Shown: positions 52,541 through 61,012 of the stretch, one piece after another
Numbering within the stretch: position 1 is the first letter of the stretch
How the letters are laid out: every line of letters starts with the position of its first letter
Assembly (NCBI GenBank): GCA_963794615.1
Contig: CAWCEP010000006.1
Span: 558,001 to 622,000, forward strand
Reading direction: 5' to 3'
Source of the DNA: Chersky-840 sp963794615
GTDB lineage: Bacteria; Actinomycetota; Acidimicrobiia; Acidimicrobiales; UBA8190
DNA length: 64,000 bases
The notes under the pieces: model-generated
Database searches by the model: none
What the model was told of the DNA's origin: nothing
Seen by the model: only the letters and a program-made list of their open reading frames with translations
Position numbers and translations under genes: made by a program

Positions 52541-53340
52541 CGGCGATGACCTACGTCGTCAGCGATTCGGCCACGATGACGCGCCGCAACCTGCGGCGTC
52601 TGCTGCGCTATCCGTCGATGACCGTCCTTCTCGTCGGCATGCCGATCGTCTTCCTGGTGCTGTTCGTCTACGTCTTCGGAGGCCAGCTCGGCCATGGTCT
52701 CGGTGGGACGCTCGCCGCCGGGCGCGTTGGACGAGCCGGTTACCTCAACTACGTCACGCCCGGGATCCTGATCCTGTCCGTGGTCGCGGCGGTCCAAGGC
52801 ACTGCCATCGTGGTGGCGATGGACATGACCGGTGGCATCATCGACCGGTTCCGCACCATGGCCATCGCCCGCTCCGCCGTCCTCACCGGCCACGTGCTGG
52901 CCAGCCTGATTCAGAGCTTGGCCAGTCTCGCCATCGTCATGGTCGTCGCCATTGCCCTCGGCTTCCGACCCAGTGCCGGTCTCGTCCCGTGGCTGGCCGC
53001 CATTGGGATGCTCGGACTGTTCTGCTTCGCCCTGGTGTGGCTCGCCACCGCGCTCGGGCTGGCGGCCAAGAGCGTCGAGACGGCCAGCAACACACCGATG
53101 TTCCTCACCCTGCTCGTGTTCCTCGGCAGCGGATTCGTGCCTCCCTCCACGATGCCGGCCGGGCTGGCGCAGTTCGCCCGCTACCAGCCGCTGACACCGG
53201 TGACCGAGACGGTGCGTGGACTGCTCACCGGTACTCCCATCGGCGCCAACGCCATCGCCGCGGTCGCCTGGAGCGTCGGCCTCGCCGCCGTCTCGTACTG
53301 CTGGGCCATCCACCTGTACCGGCACCGGAGGCCGACGTAG
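52537..53340 (+). CDS. ABC-2 type transporter permease, DrrB-type
   Basis: 267 residues with six helices: first near 26-46 (YPSMTVLLVGMPIVFLVLFVYVF), then about 70-90, 118-140, 148-170, 178-196 and the last at 240-258. The stretch PFHxxTRxxR-like RYQPLTPVTETVRGLLTG is the DrrB/ABC-2 signature region. ATG overlaps the ATPase stop (ATGA), giving a regulator-ATPase-permease operon. Confidence 0.92.
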   Translation: MTAMTYVVSDSATMTRRNLRRLLRYPSMTVLLVGMPIVFLVLFVYVFGGQLGHGLGGTLAAGRVGRAGYLNYVTPGILILSVVAAVQGTAIVVAMDMTGGIIDRFRTMAIARSAVLTGHVLASLIQSLASLAIVMVVAIALGFRPSAGLVPWLAAIGMLGLFCFALVWLATALGLAAKSVETASNTPMFLTLLVFLGSGFVPPSTMPAGLAQFARYQPLTPVTETVRGLLTGTPIGANAIAAVAWSVGLAAVSYCWAIHLYRHRRPT

Positions 53341-53446
53341 GCAACATGGCGCCGACCCGTGAGGGACAATTGACGCAAACGACCGGGCACTGCGACGATG
53401 CCCACCAGGTGAACCGAGACGACGTCGGGCGTCGAAGGGGGCGGGC

Positions 53447-54220
53447 ATGACCGTGCGCTACGCGGCCAAGGGGCCGGATCAGCTCCGCAGTCGAGAGATC
53501 GAGAAGACCTCGGTCGGTGCGTGGTCGACGGTGCTCGTGGCGACGTTCGAGACGGATCCCGACCGTCTGGCTTCGGTGCTCCCCAAGCCCCTCGAACCGT
53601 CGTCGCGGCCACTCGCCAAGGCCACCTTTGCGCGTGTCGATATCCCCGGGTTGCCCACGTTCGGGGCGGGGAGCTTCTCGGTGCAGTGCATCCACGACGG
53701 CACCGTGGGCTTCTACTGCCTCGTCATGCCGATGAGCACCGAGCAGTCGGTCATCGGGGGCCGCGAGACCTTTGGTGAGCCCAAGAAGATCGGCCAGGTC
53801 ACCGTGGAGATCGATGGCGACGCCGTCCGGGGGAGGATGACCCGGATGGGGGTCACCTTCGCCGAGTTCACCGGGGACGTCACCGAAGCGCTCGACGTCC
53901 CGGCGCCGGAGACGCGGACGGACTTCTACTTCAAGGCGTTGCCGGCTCCCGACGGCAAGGGCCTCGACACCGACCCCAGCCTCGTCTACTGCACCCGGGA
54001 GGAGACGGTGCGATGGGTCAAGCGCTGCGACGGCGAGCTCGTGCTGCGCGATTCACGGTTTGACCCGGTGGCGGATCTCCCCGTGCGCTCGCTGGTCGAG
54101 GTGACCGTCGGTGAGCGCAAGTCCATCCAACGAGGACGCATCCACTCGACCGTCCCGGCCCAATGGATCGTGCCCTTCATGCACCAGCGCTACGACGACC
54201 TGTCCCCGCTCGGCGACTGA
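53447..54220 (+). CDS. acetoacetate decarboxylase family protein
   Basis: 257 residues. The active-site stretch GRETFGEPKKIG carries Lys113 and Lys114 (the first a Schiff-base candidate), with conserved Glu and Arg nearby (RMTRMGVTFAEFTG). The family includes true decarboxylases and other aldolase- or dehydratase-like enzymes, so the exact reaction is not certain. Followed closely by an SDR and an amidohydrolase gene on the same strand. Confidence 0.85.
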   Translation: MTVRYAAKGPDQLRSREIEKTSVGAWSTVLVATFETDPDRLASVLPKPLEPSSRPLAKATFARVDIPGLPTFGAGSFSVQCIHDGTVGFYCLVMPMSTEQSVIGGRETFGEPKKIGQVTVEIDGDAVRGRMTRMGVTFAEFTGDVTEALDVPAPETRTDFYFKALPAPDGKGLDTDPSLVYCTREETVRWVKRCDGELVLRDSRFDPVADLPVRSLVEVTVGERKSIQRGRIHSTVPAQWIVPFMHQRYDDLSPLGD

Positions 54221-54230
54221 GCGCTCGGCG

Positions 54231-55100
54231 ATGGGCTATGAGGGCAAGGTAGCGGTCGTCACGGGAGGCGCCGGTGGCATCGGGCGTGGGATCGTCCATG
54301 CCCTGCTGGCCCGAGGCGCTCGGGTCGTGGTCGCCGACGTAGAAGGCCCCGCCCTCGAGGCCGCCGTCGACGAGTGCGAGTCCCGGGGGGCGGTGCGCGG
54401 GGTGCGCACCGACGTCGCCGATCCCGACTCGGTGACGGCCCTCGCCGACGACGTCTACGGTGCCGAAGGCCGCTGCGACCTCCTCTTCGCCAACGCCGGC
54501 GTGACCTCGGGCGGTGGCGGGCTGCCCTGGGAGCAGGAGATCAACGACTGGCGGTGGTGCTTCTCGGTGAACGTCTTCGGCGTCGCCTCCACCGTGCTCA
54601 CCTTCCTGCCGAGGATGCTCGAGGCGGCAGCACCGGGCGAGATCATCGCCACCTCGTCCGGTGATGGCGGCGTGGCGCCGGTGCCGTACGCGAGCGTGTA
54701 CGCGGCCTCGAAGGCGGCGGTCAGCTGCTTCATCGAAGCCGTCGCCCACCAGCTCGGCGCCGTCGGCGCTCTCGTGCACGCCCATGTCTTCTACCCCGGC
54801 GGTGGGCTCCTCGACACCGGACTGTGGACCGCAGCCCGCAACCGGCCCGCCGAGCTCGAGCGGATCCGACCCCGCCCGGCTGCGCCGGGGACGACGTTCG
54901 CCGAGTTCAAGGCCCAGCTCGAAGCGGCCGGGCTCCCGACCACGGTCGTGGACCTCGATCGGCTCGGCGCCAAGGTCCTCGACGACCTCGACGACGGACG
55001 CTACATCCTGGGCCCCGACGCCGATCGCTTCGGGAGCCTGCTCCATGCCCGGGCCGACGCCATCGCCCACGGGGACCTGCCCCCCACCCTGCTGCACTGA
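54231..55100 (+). CDS. short-chain dehydrogenase/reductase
   Basis: 289 residues: VTGGAGGIGRGIVHALL, VVADVE, LLFANAGVTSG, catalytic Ser in ATSSGDGG and YASVYAASKAAV. The C-terminal 50 residues are specific to this group (DLDRLGAKVLDDLDDGRYILGP). ATG ten bases after the ADC-like stop. Substrate probably the product of its neighbours. Confidence 0.88.
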   Translation: MGYEGKVAVVTGGAGGIGRGIVHALLARGARVVVADVEGPALEAAVDECESRGAVRGVRTDVADPDSVTALADDVYGAEGRCDLLFANAGVTSGGGGLPWEQEINDWRWCFSVNVFGVASTVLTFLPRMLEAAAPGEIIATSSGDGGVAPVPYASVYAASKAAVSCFIEAVAHQLGAVGALVHAHVFYPGGGLLDTGLWTAARNRPAELERIRPRPAAPGTTFAEFKAQLEAAGLPTTVVDLDRLGAKVLDDLDDGRYILGPDADRFGSLLHARADAIAHGDLPPTLLH

Positions 55101-55113
55101 AGGAGACGTGGCC

Positions 55114-56337
55114 ATGGAGCGTCGCTACACCGTCATCTCGGCCGACACCCACTGCGGAGCCGACGTCGTCGACTACCGCCCCTATCTGGCCTCGAAGTTC
55201 CACGACGACTTCGACGCCTGGGCCGCCACCTACGAAGTCCCGTTCGCCGATCTGCGCGCTCCTACCGCGTATCGCAGTTGGGACTCCGATCGACGCATGG
55301 CCGAGCACGAGAGCGACGGCATCGTGGCCGAGGTCCTGTTCCCCAACACCGTCCCGCCGTTTTTCGAGGAGGGCAATCTCGTCGCCCTGCCGCCCAGCGA
55401 GGCCGACTACGAGCGCCGGTGGGCCGGTGTCCAGGCCCACAACCGTTGGTTGGCGGACTTCTGTGCCGCCGCCCCGGGCCGGCGGGCCGGCGTCGTCCAG
55501 GTCTTCGTGAACCATCTCGACGATGCGCTGGCGGAGATCTCATGGGCAGCGCAGCACGTCGCCATCTTCGGCGGGATCCTGATGCCGTCCGCTCCGCCGG
55601 GATCTCCGTTGCCACCGCTCTACGACCCTTGCTACGACCCGTTGTGGAGACGGTGCGAAGAGGTCGGTGCGGTAGTCAACGTGCATGCCGGCTCGGGCCT
55701 TCCCGACTACGGCGAGCTCGACATCGCCCGCGCCATCATGCTGGTGGAGTTACCGTGGTTCAGCCACCGTCCGCTGTGGCATCTCATCTTCGGCGGGGTG
55801 TTGGAGCGGTTCCCGAATCTCAAAGTGGCGCTCACCGAGCAGGGGGTGGCGTGGCTCCCGCGGGGGCTCGAGACCCTGGACTGGTTCTACGGCCGCATGG
55901 TCCACGGGGGTGCGGCCGAGGCCCTGTACTTCGGGGCGGCCGCCCAAGGCATGTCGATGAAGCCGTCAGAGTACTTCGCCCGCAACGTCTGGGTGGGGGC
56001 GTCGTTCCTTCGGTCGTCGGAGTCCGCGCTGCGACCCGGCTTCGGCGGTGACCGCATCATGTGGGGCGACGACTACCCACATTCCGAAGGGACCTGGCCC
56101 TTCAGCCGCGAGGCGCTGCGTGTCGCCTTCGCCGGTGAAGCCACCGACGTGGTGCAGCGCTGCGTCGGTGCCAACGCCGCGCAGCTGTACGGCTTCGACC
56201 TCGACGCCCTGGCGCCCCTGGCGGCCCGCTTCGGTCCCCTCGTCGACGAGGTGGCCGAGCCCCTGGCTCTCGATGATTACCCCCCGGCGTCGACGTCGAA
56301 CGCCTTCGACACCACGCAGGTGCTCAGAGCCTGGTGA
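55114..56337 (+). CDS. amidohydrolase-2 family metal-dependent hydrolase
   Basis: 407 residues, TIM barrel of the ACMSD-like group. Metal/active residues: Asp-x-His in ISADTHCG (where classic members have His-x-His), VVNVHAGSG, and WGDDYPHSEGTWP with the last Asp. HLIFGGVLERFPNLKVALTEQG is a conserved block. Decarboxylase or ring-cleavage hydrolase acting on an aromatic or CoA-linked acid is likely. ATG after AAGGAG. The end abuts the convergent paralogue by zero bases. Confidence 0.85.
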   Translation: MERRYTVISADTHCGADVVDYRPYLASKFHDDFDAWAATYEVPFADLRAPTAYRSWDSDRRMAEHESDGIVAEVLFPNTVPPFFEEGNLVALPPSEADYERRWAGVQAHNRWLADFCAAAPGRRAGVVQVFVNHLDDALAEISWAAQHVAIFGGILMPSAPPGSPLPPLYDPCYDPLWRRCEEVGAVVNVHAGSGLPDYGELDIARAIMLVELPWFSHRPLWHLIFGGVLERFPNLKVALTEQGVAWLPRGLETLDWFYGRMVHGGAAEALYFGAAAQGMSMKPSEYFARNVWVGASFLRSSESALRPGFGGDRIMWGDDYPHSEGTWPFSREALRVAFAGEATDVVQRCVGANAAQLYGFDLDALAPLAARFGPLVDEVAEPLALDDYPPASTSNAFDTTQVLRAW

Positions 56338-57594
56338 TCAGCGCGTGGAGATGATGCCGTACTCGGCGAGCCACCACTTCGCGGCGGCGGGCGCACCGGG
56401 GTCGGCCGGTTGGTCCGGGTCTTGGCCCAGGTCGTCCGGCCTCGGGCCGATGCGGTCGGCAACGAGCTGGAGCACATCGAGGTCGAAGCCGTAGACCTTG
56501 GCGGCGGTCCCACCCAGGAGCTGCCTGGTCTCCTCCACCGGGACATCACAGAAGTCGGCCTTGAGCTTGGCCGGCGTGTTGGGCCACGATCCCTCGGGGT
56601 GCGGGTAGTCGGTCCCCCACATCACGGCGTCGAGGCCCAGGACGTGACGGCGGCGAATTTCTTCCTTCGACATCGTCGATGCCCCGACGAACAGATTGGT
56701 GCCGAAATACTCGGAGGGCAGCTTTGAGATCTTCCCGGCCAGCTGGGCTGCCATCTTCTTGGTCGTGTGGCCTCCGCCCATGTACTGATCCCATTTCCAT
56801 TTGTAATCAGCGATCCAATAGGCGGCCGCCTCGGTGACCACGAACATGAGATCCCCATGGCGTTCGAAGGCTCCCGAGAACAGCAGGTGCCACGATGGTC
56901 GTGCCGCCCACCACACCACCTCGGCGAGGTAGATGCCGATGTGGCCGTTGTAGTCCTCTTGCGGTGCTTCGCCGGAGTGCGTGTGCACCGGCAGGTGGGC
57001 GGCGGCACACGTCGCCCAGAACGGCTCGTAGACCTCGCTGCTGTAAGGCGCTCGGTCCCGCCACATGGTCGGGATCATCACCCCCCGGATGCCGGGTTGG
57101 GCGGCCGCCCACTCCGCCTCTTTGACCGCCCGGGACGGGTCGTGGCACAACGGGACGAGCGCGATGCCGGCTCGGCGCTCCGGGCTCGTCGAGCACAACT
57201 CGGCCAGGAATCGGTTATGGGCTTGGGCGCCGGCGAAAGCGAGGTCGGGATCCTCGATCTCCCCGGCCCCCAGGCCGGCGCCGAACGGCGGTGAGCCCAT
57301 CCCGGTGACCGCGTCGGCGTCGGCGAACAACACATCGGCGGACACACCATCGGCATCGAGCTCTCTGTCGCGCACGGTCGGGTCATAGGCGCCGCGCAGA
57401 CCCTCCTCGTTCGACGTCTCCCAGCCCATGATGTACTCGAAGTTCGTCTCGAGCCGGGCGGCACGCTCGGCCTCCTTGCCGGCGACCCAGTCGTCGAAGG
57501 CAGGGTGGAAACGGGCCTCCAGATACGGCCGGTAGTCGGCCAGCGGGAGGCCACAGTGGCCGTCGGCAGAGATGATCACGTAGCGCTCGGACAC
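56338..57594 (-). CDS. amidohydrolase-2 family metal-dependent hydrolase, convergent paralogue
   Basis: 418 residues: starts VSERYVIISADGHCG, the same Asp-x-His variant as its neighbour, then VHTHSGEAPQEDYNG and MWGTDYPHPEGSWPN. It has an insertion with KWKWDQYMGGGHTTKK absent from the first. GTG start with CAGGGGG upstream; the frame is open to 57732 without homology. The two paralogues face each other and may be differently induced, acting on related substrates. Confidence 0.85.
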   Translation of the reverse strand: MSERYVIISADGHCGLPLADYRPYLEARFHPAFDDWVAGKEAERAARLETNFEYIMGWETSNEEGLRGAYDPTVRDRELDADGVSADVLFADADAVTGMGSPPFGAGLGAGEIEDPDLAFAGAQAHNRFLAELCSTSPERRAGIALVPLCHDPSRAVKEAEWAAAQPGIRGVMIPTMWRDRAPYSSEVYEPFWATCAAAHLPVHTHSGEAPQEDYNGHIGIYLAEVVWWAARPSWHLLFSGAFERHGDLMFVVTEAAAYWIADYKWKWDQYMGGGHTTKKMAAQLAGKISKLPSEYFGTNLFVGASTMSKEEIRRRHVLGLDAVMWGTDYPHPEGSWPNTPAKLKADFCDVPVEETRQLLGGTAAKVYGFDLDVLQLVADRIGPRPDDLGQDPDQPADPGAPAAAKWWLAEYGIISTR

Positions 57595-57914
57595 GGCACC
57601 CCCTGAGGAACTGGAGCAGGGACCAACAGCCGCTGATCGCGATGGCCCCGGTGGTTCGTCTCGGTCAGCATCCCACACCCGCGGGCAGGCTTCGAGTGGG
57701 GAGCGGGGCGAATCGTGGAGACGACCTGCCACCGGCGGGGAAGGCCGAAACGCCTTCTCTTCAGCCGTGTGCCACCCTTTCGGCTCGGTCTTCCCACGTC
57801 CGTGGGGACGAAATCACCCAGAGAAACGGGCACGTTGGCGCCCTGAATGAGATATTCGGACCCCGAACGTCACCCGCGGTCAAGGCATGTCATGCAGCTG
57901 TCGATATTTCGCCC
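57595..57914. other. 320-base intergenic region
   Basis: Between the divergent amidohydrolase and GGDEF-EAL genes. The frame of the GGDEF-EAL gene is open back to 57642 but the encoded stretch is low complexity. A short hairpin, CCCACG TC CGTGGG, is at 57793-57806. The lower-GC patch at 57740-57910 probably carries the promoter; a GATATT box at 57903-57908 is six bases before GTG 57915. Confidence 0.5.
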
Positions 57915-60572
57915 GTGGACCCGGCGCGCCCAGAAGCAGAGGACTCGGGCGCCCCCGTGCCGGTCCTGGCGCGATTGCGGTCCAGCGCCCTGGATCGCAC
58001 GCTGCTGGCGAACCCTCCGGTGGTGGCCATCTTCTGCTTGTTCCGCTGGCTCCATCTGATCGCCCCCGAGCCCTACTGGGTGTACATCGCGGTCGTGGTG
58101 GGAGGGGGCGCCACCAGTGTGGTGTCGTCCGTGCTGTGGGCCGAATCCCGCCGTCGGTGGCACCGAGGCGCTCATGTGGCGGCCAATACGGCTGTGATCG
58201 CTGTGGTTGCCTACAGCACGGGGTGGGGACCGATCCTGTCGATCGGCTTTCTCTTCGGTGCGGCGGCCGCCTTCGATCAGTTCGGATCAGGAGCAACCCG
58301 ACCCTGCCTGATCGCGACGGCCATCGCCGTCGTGCTCGGCCAGGTAGCGATTGCGTTGCACCTTGCACCGAGCTTGATCCACGAGCCGGTTGTGCACGGT
58401 GTCGCCACCCTTGGTCTGCTCGGCGCGCTCTTGGTCATCGAATTGCTGGGGCGAGCCTGCGCGGGACGCGAGACCGTTGAACTCGAGTTGCGGAAGTCCG
58501 AGCGTCGCTTCAAGGCGCTCGTATCGAACGCCGCCGACATCATCGTCGTGACCGACCAGGCCGGAATGGTGCAGTATGTGAGCCCCGCCTTTGATCGCAT
58601 TTTGGGCCGCTCGGGCGATTCGTACAAAGATGACTCATTGGGAACCTTTGTACACCCCGACGACCTGACCCGGATGGCCGAAGAGTTCCCACCGCTTCTC
58701 GCCGAGCCCGCCCGCGTGTTGCATACCGTGCTGCGCGGTCAAGACGTCCATGGCCGGTGGAGGCACTTTGAGACCACGGTCACCAACCACCTGGACGATC
58801 CCGACGTCAATGGCATCGTCGGCAACCTCCACGACATCACGGAGCTGCGCGAAGCGCATGAGCGGTTCCGCTCCGCCTTTGAGCACGCTCCCATCGGCAT
58901 GGGAATGAGTGACCTCGAGGGCAGGATCATGCAGACCAACGCCGCCTTTGGCAAGATCCTCGGCCGTTGCCCGGAGGACCTCGTGGGGATGAGCATCGGC
59001 GATCTCACCCACCCAGAAGACCGCGAATGGAGTGCCATCGAGATGCGCGATTTCATCTCGGGTGGTTCCGAAACCTACCAGTCGGAGAAACGGTACATCC
59101 ACAGTGACGGACACGTCGTATGGGCGTCGCTGAGCATCTCGTGCGTGCGGGACGACGAGAAACGGCCTCTGTACTTGATCGGCCAAGCCGAAGACATCAC
59201 CGAGCGCCGTGAGCTGCGCGAGCGCCTGGCCCATGCGGCCATCCATGATCCTCTTACCGGTCTCCCCAACCGCGAGCTGTTCATGGACCGCGTTGAGGTC
59301 GCACTCCGTCGAGCCGCCCGGGGTGGACATCATGCGGGGGTGATCTTTCTCGATCTGGATCGTTTCAAGCTCATCAATGACAGCCTCGGCCACGACGTCG
59401 GCGACCAGGTCTTGCGCGCGGTAGCCGATCGGCTGGGTGGCGTGATGCGAACGAGCGACACGTTGGCCCGATTCGGAGGGGACGAGTTCACGGTTCTGTG
59501 CGAGGACGTCGCCAATGAAGGAGATGCCCTCGAGGTGGCGCAGAGGCTCGTCATGGCGATGAGTCAACCGCTCGTTCTGGAGAGCGGCGAGGTCTTCGTC
59601 TCCATGAGCGCGGGTATCGCCCTTTCCGGAGCCGGCCAGTCGGGTGCTGCCATGTTGCGGAATGCCGACGTTGCCATGTACCGGGCGAAGGAGCGGGGCC
59701 CGTCCCGTATGGAGGTGTACCGGGTCGATGACGAGCAGAATGTCGTCAGTCGCCTGCGGACCTCCAATGAATTGCACCGAGCCCTCGAGCGCCATGAGCT
59801 GGAACTGCACTACCAACCGCTCGTCGATCTTCACACCGAGACGCTCGTCGGGATGGAGGCGTTGGTGAGATGGCAACATCCCACCCGTGGCGTCCTGCTC
59901 CCCTATGAGTTCATCCCGTTGGCCGAAGACAGCGGATTGATCGTCCCCTTGGGAGCGTGGGTTCTGAAGGAGGCCTGCCGTCAAACGGTGGCGTGGCAGG
60001 CAGATCGATCCGGAAGGGGTCAAGACAACGCCCGACTCAACATCTCGGTGAATGTCTCTGCTGTGCAACTGGCCGATCCTGGTTTCCCGCGTCAGGTCGC
60101 CGAGGCCATAGATGACTCAGGGATCGATCCCGACCACCTTTGGCTGGAGATCACCGAGAGCACCCTGATGCGCGATGCCGATGAAGCCGTCGTGGTGCTC
60201 CAAGCCTTTCGAGCGCTCGGTCTTCATGTGGAGATCGACGATTTCGGGACCGGCTACTCCTCGCTCAGCTACCTGCAACGGTTCCCCGTTGAAACCCTCA
60301 AGATTGATCGCAGCTTCGTTGAAAACCTGGATCAGCGCTCGGACAACGCCGCCATCGTCAGGGCCATCGTCGGTCTCGGCGACTCTCTCGGGCTGTCGAT
60401 CGTGGCTGAGGGTGTCGAGCGTCGGGCGCAAGTGACGAGATTGCAGAGTCTTGGCTGCCACTTGGCCCAGGGCTATCTCTTCGGCCGACCACTGCCGGCC
60501 CGAGCCCTGGGGTCGTTCCCTACCGACGATCTGAGCTCGTGGAGCCAATGGGCTGACTCGGCAGCGTCGTAG
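57915..60572 (+). CDS. membrane GGDEF-EAL cyclic-di-GMP protein with two PAS domains
   Basis: 885 residues. N-terminal membrane sensor of about six helices (residues 30-185; VVAIFCLFRWLHLIAPEPYWVYIAVVVGG, GWGPILSIGFLFGAAAAF), two PAS domains (about 195-310 and 315-440), GGDEF (about 445-610, intact FGGDEF), EAL (about 625-870, intact GMEALVRW and DDFGTGYSS). The sensor matches that of the 47.9 kb paralogue. GTG 57915 is a choice; earlier starts are open. Both signatures are intact, so direction of activity is not predictable. Confidence 0.88.
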   Translation: MDPARPEAEDSGAPVPVLARLRSSALDRTLLANPPVVAIFCLFRWLHLIAPEPYWVYIAVVVGGGATSVVSSVLWAESRRRWHRGAHVAANTAVIAVVAYSTGWGPILSIGFLFGAAAAFDQFGSGATRPCLIATAIAVVLGQVAIALHLAPSLIHEPVVHGVATLGLLGALLVIELLGRACAGRETVELELRKSERRFKALVSNAADIIVVTDQAGMVQYVSPAFDRILGRSGDSYKDDSLGTFVHPDDLTRMAEEFPPLLAEPARVLHTVLRGQDVHGRWRHFETTVTNHLDDPDVNGIVGNLHDITELREAHERFRSAFEHAPIGMGMSDLEGRIMQTNAAFGKILGRCPEDLVGMSIGDLTHPEDREWSAIEMRDFISGGSETYQSEKRYIHSDGHVVWASLSISCVRDDEKRPLYLIGQAEDITERRELRERLAHAAIHDPLTGLPNRELFMDRVEVALRRAARGGHHAGVIFLDLDRFKLINDSLGHDVGDQVLRAVADRLGGVMRTSDTLARFGGDEFTVLCEDVANEGDALEVAQRLVMAMSQPLVLESGEVFVSMSAGIALSGAGQSGAAMLRNADVAMYRAKERGPSRMEVYRVDDEQNVVSRLRTSNELHRALERHELELHYQPLVDLHTETLVGMEALVRWQHPTRGVLLPYEFIPLAEDSGLIVPLGAWVLKEACRQTVAWQADRSGRGQDNARLNISVNVSAVQLADPGFPRQVAEAIDDSGIDPDHLWLEITESTLMRDADEAVVVLQAFRALGLHVEIDDFGTGYSSLSYLQRFPVETLKIDRSFVENLDQRSDNAAIVRAIVGLGDSLGLSIVAEGVERRAQVTRLQSLGCHLAQGYLFGRPLPARALGSFPTDDLSSWSQWADSAAS

Positions 60573-60591
60573 TCACCCCACTCTCTGCCGG

Positions 60592-60948
60592 TCAAGGGAG
60601 TCCGACGAGGCGCTTCAGATCGGCGGCGGCCGACTCCGCATTCTCCTCGGTGACCACCAGGCGCCCGTACTCGGCACCCTCGAGCTCCACGACCACGGCC
60701 GGACCGTGGCCGTGGATGGCGGCGAAGTCCTTGATGGCGCCCCCCCGCCGGGTCCCGACGGCGATGACCCCGGGGATGCCGGTTCCCGGGGCGCGGATAC
60801 CGCGCCGCTCCGACCGTGGATCATCGGTCGAGCGCACCTCGCGCACCGTCGAGACCGGTACTCGAATGTCCCCGTGGAGCCCCTCGACCTTCTCCATGCC
60901 GGAGAGATTGAGCACCAGCTCGTCACCCTCGACGCTGAGGCGGGCCAT
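60592..60948 (-). CDS. PH-like domain protein of unknown function
   Basis: 118 residues from ATG 60946-60948; a GTG 21 bases earlier is also open. MARLSVEGDELVLNLSG, LHGDIRVPVSTVREVRSTDDP, RGIRAPGTGIPGVIAVGTRRGG and GPAVVVELEGAEYGRLVVT match a widespread actinobacterial PH-like family. No membrane segment. Convergent with the GGDEF-EAL gene. Role unknown. Confidence 0.7.
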   Translation of the reverse strand: MARLSVEGDELVLNLSGMEKVEGLHGDIRVPVSTVREVRSTDDPRSERRGIRAPGTGIPGVIAVGTRRGGAIKDFAAIHGHGPAVVVELEGAEYGRLVVTEENAESAAADLKRLVGLP

Positions 60949-61012
60949 GCAAGGCGAGTCTACCTTCACCCCAGCTTGGTCGATGGGCGCTCGAAACGAC
61001 GCTGCGGTGCGT

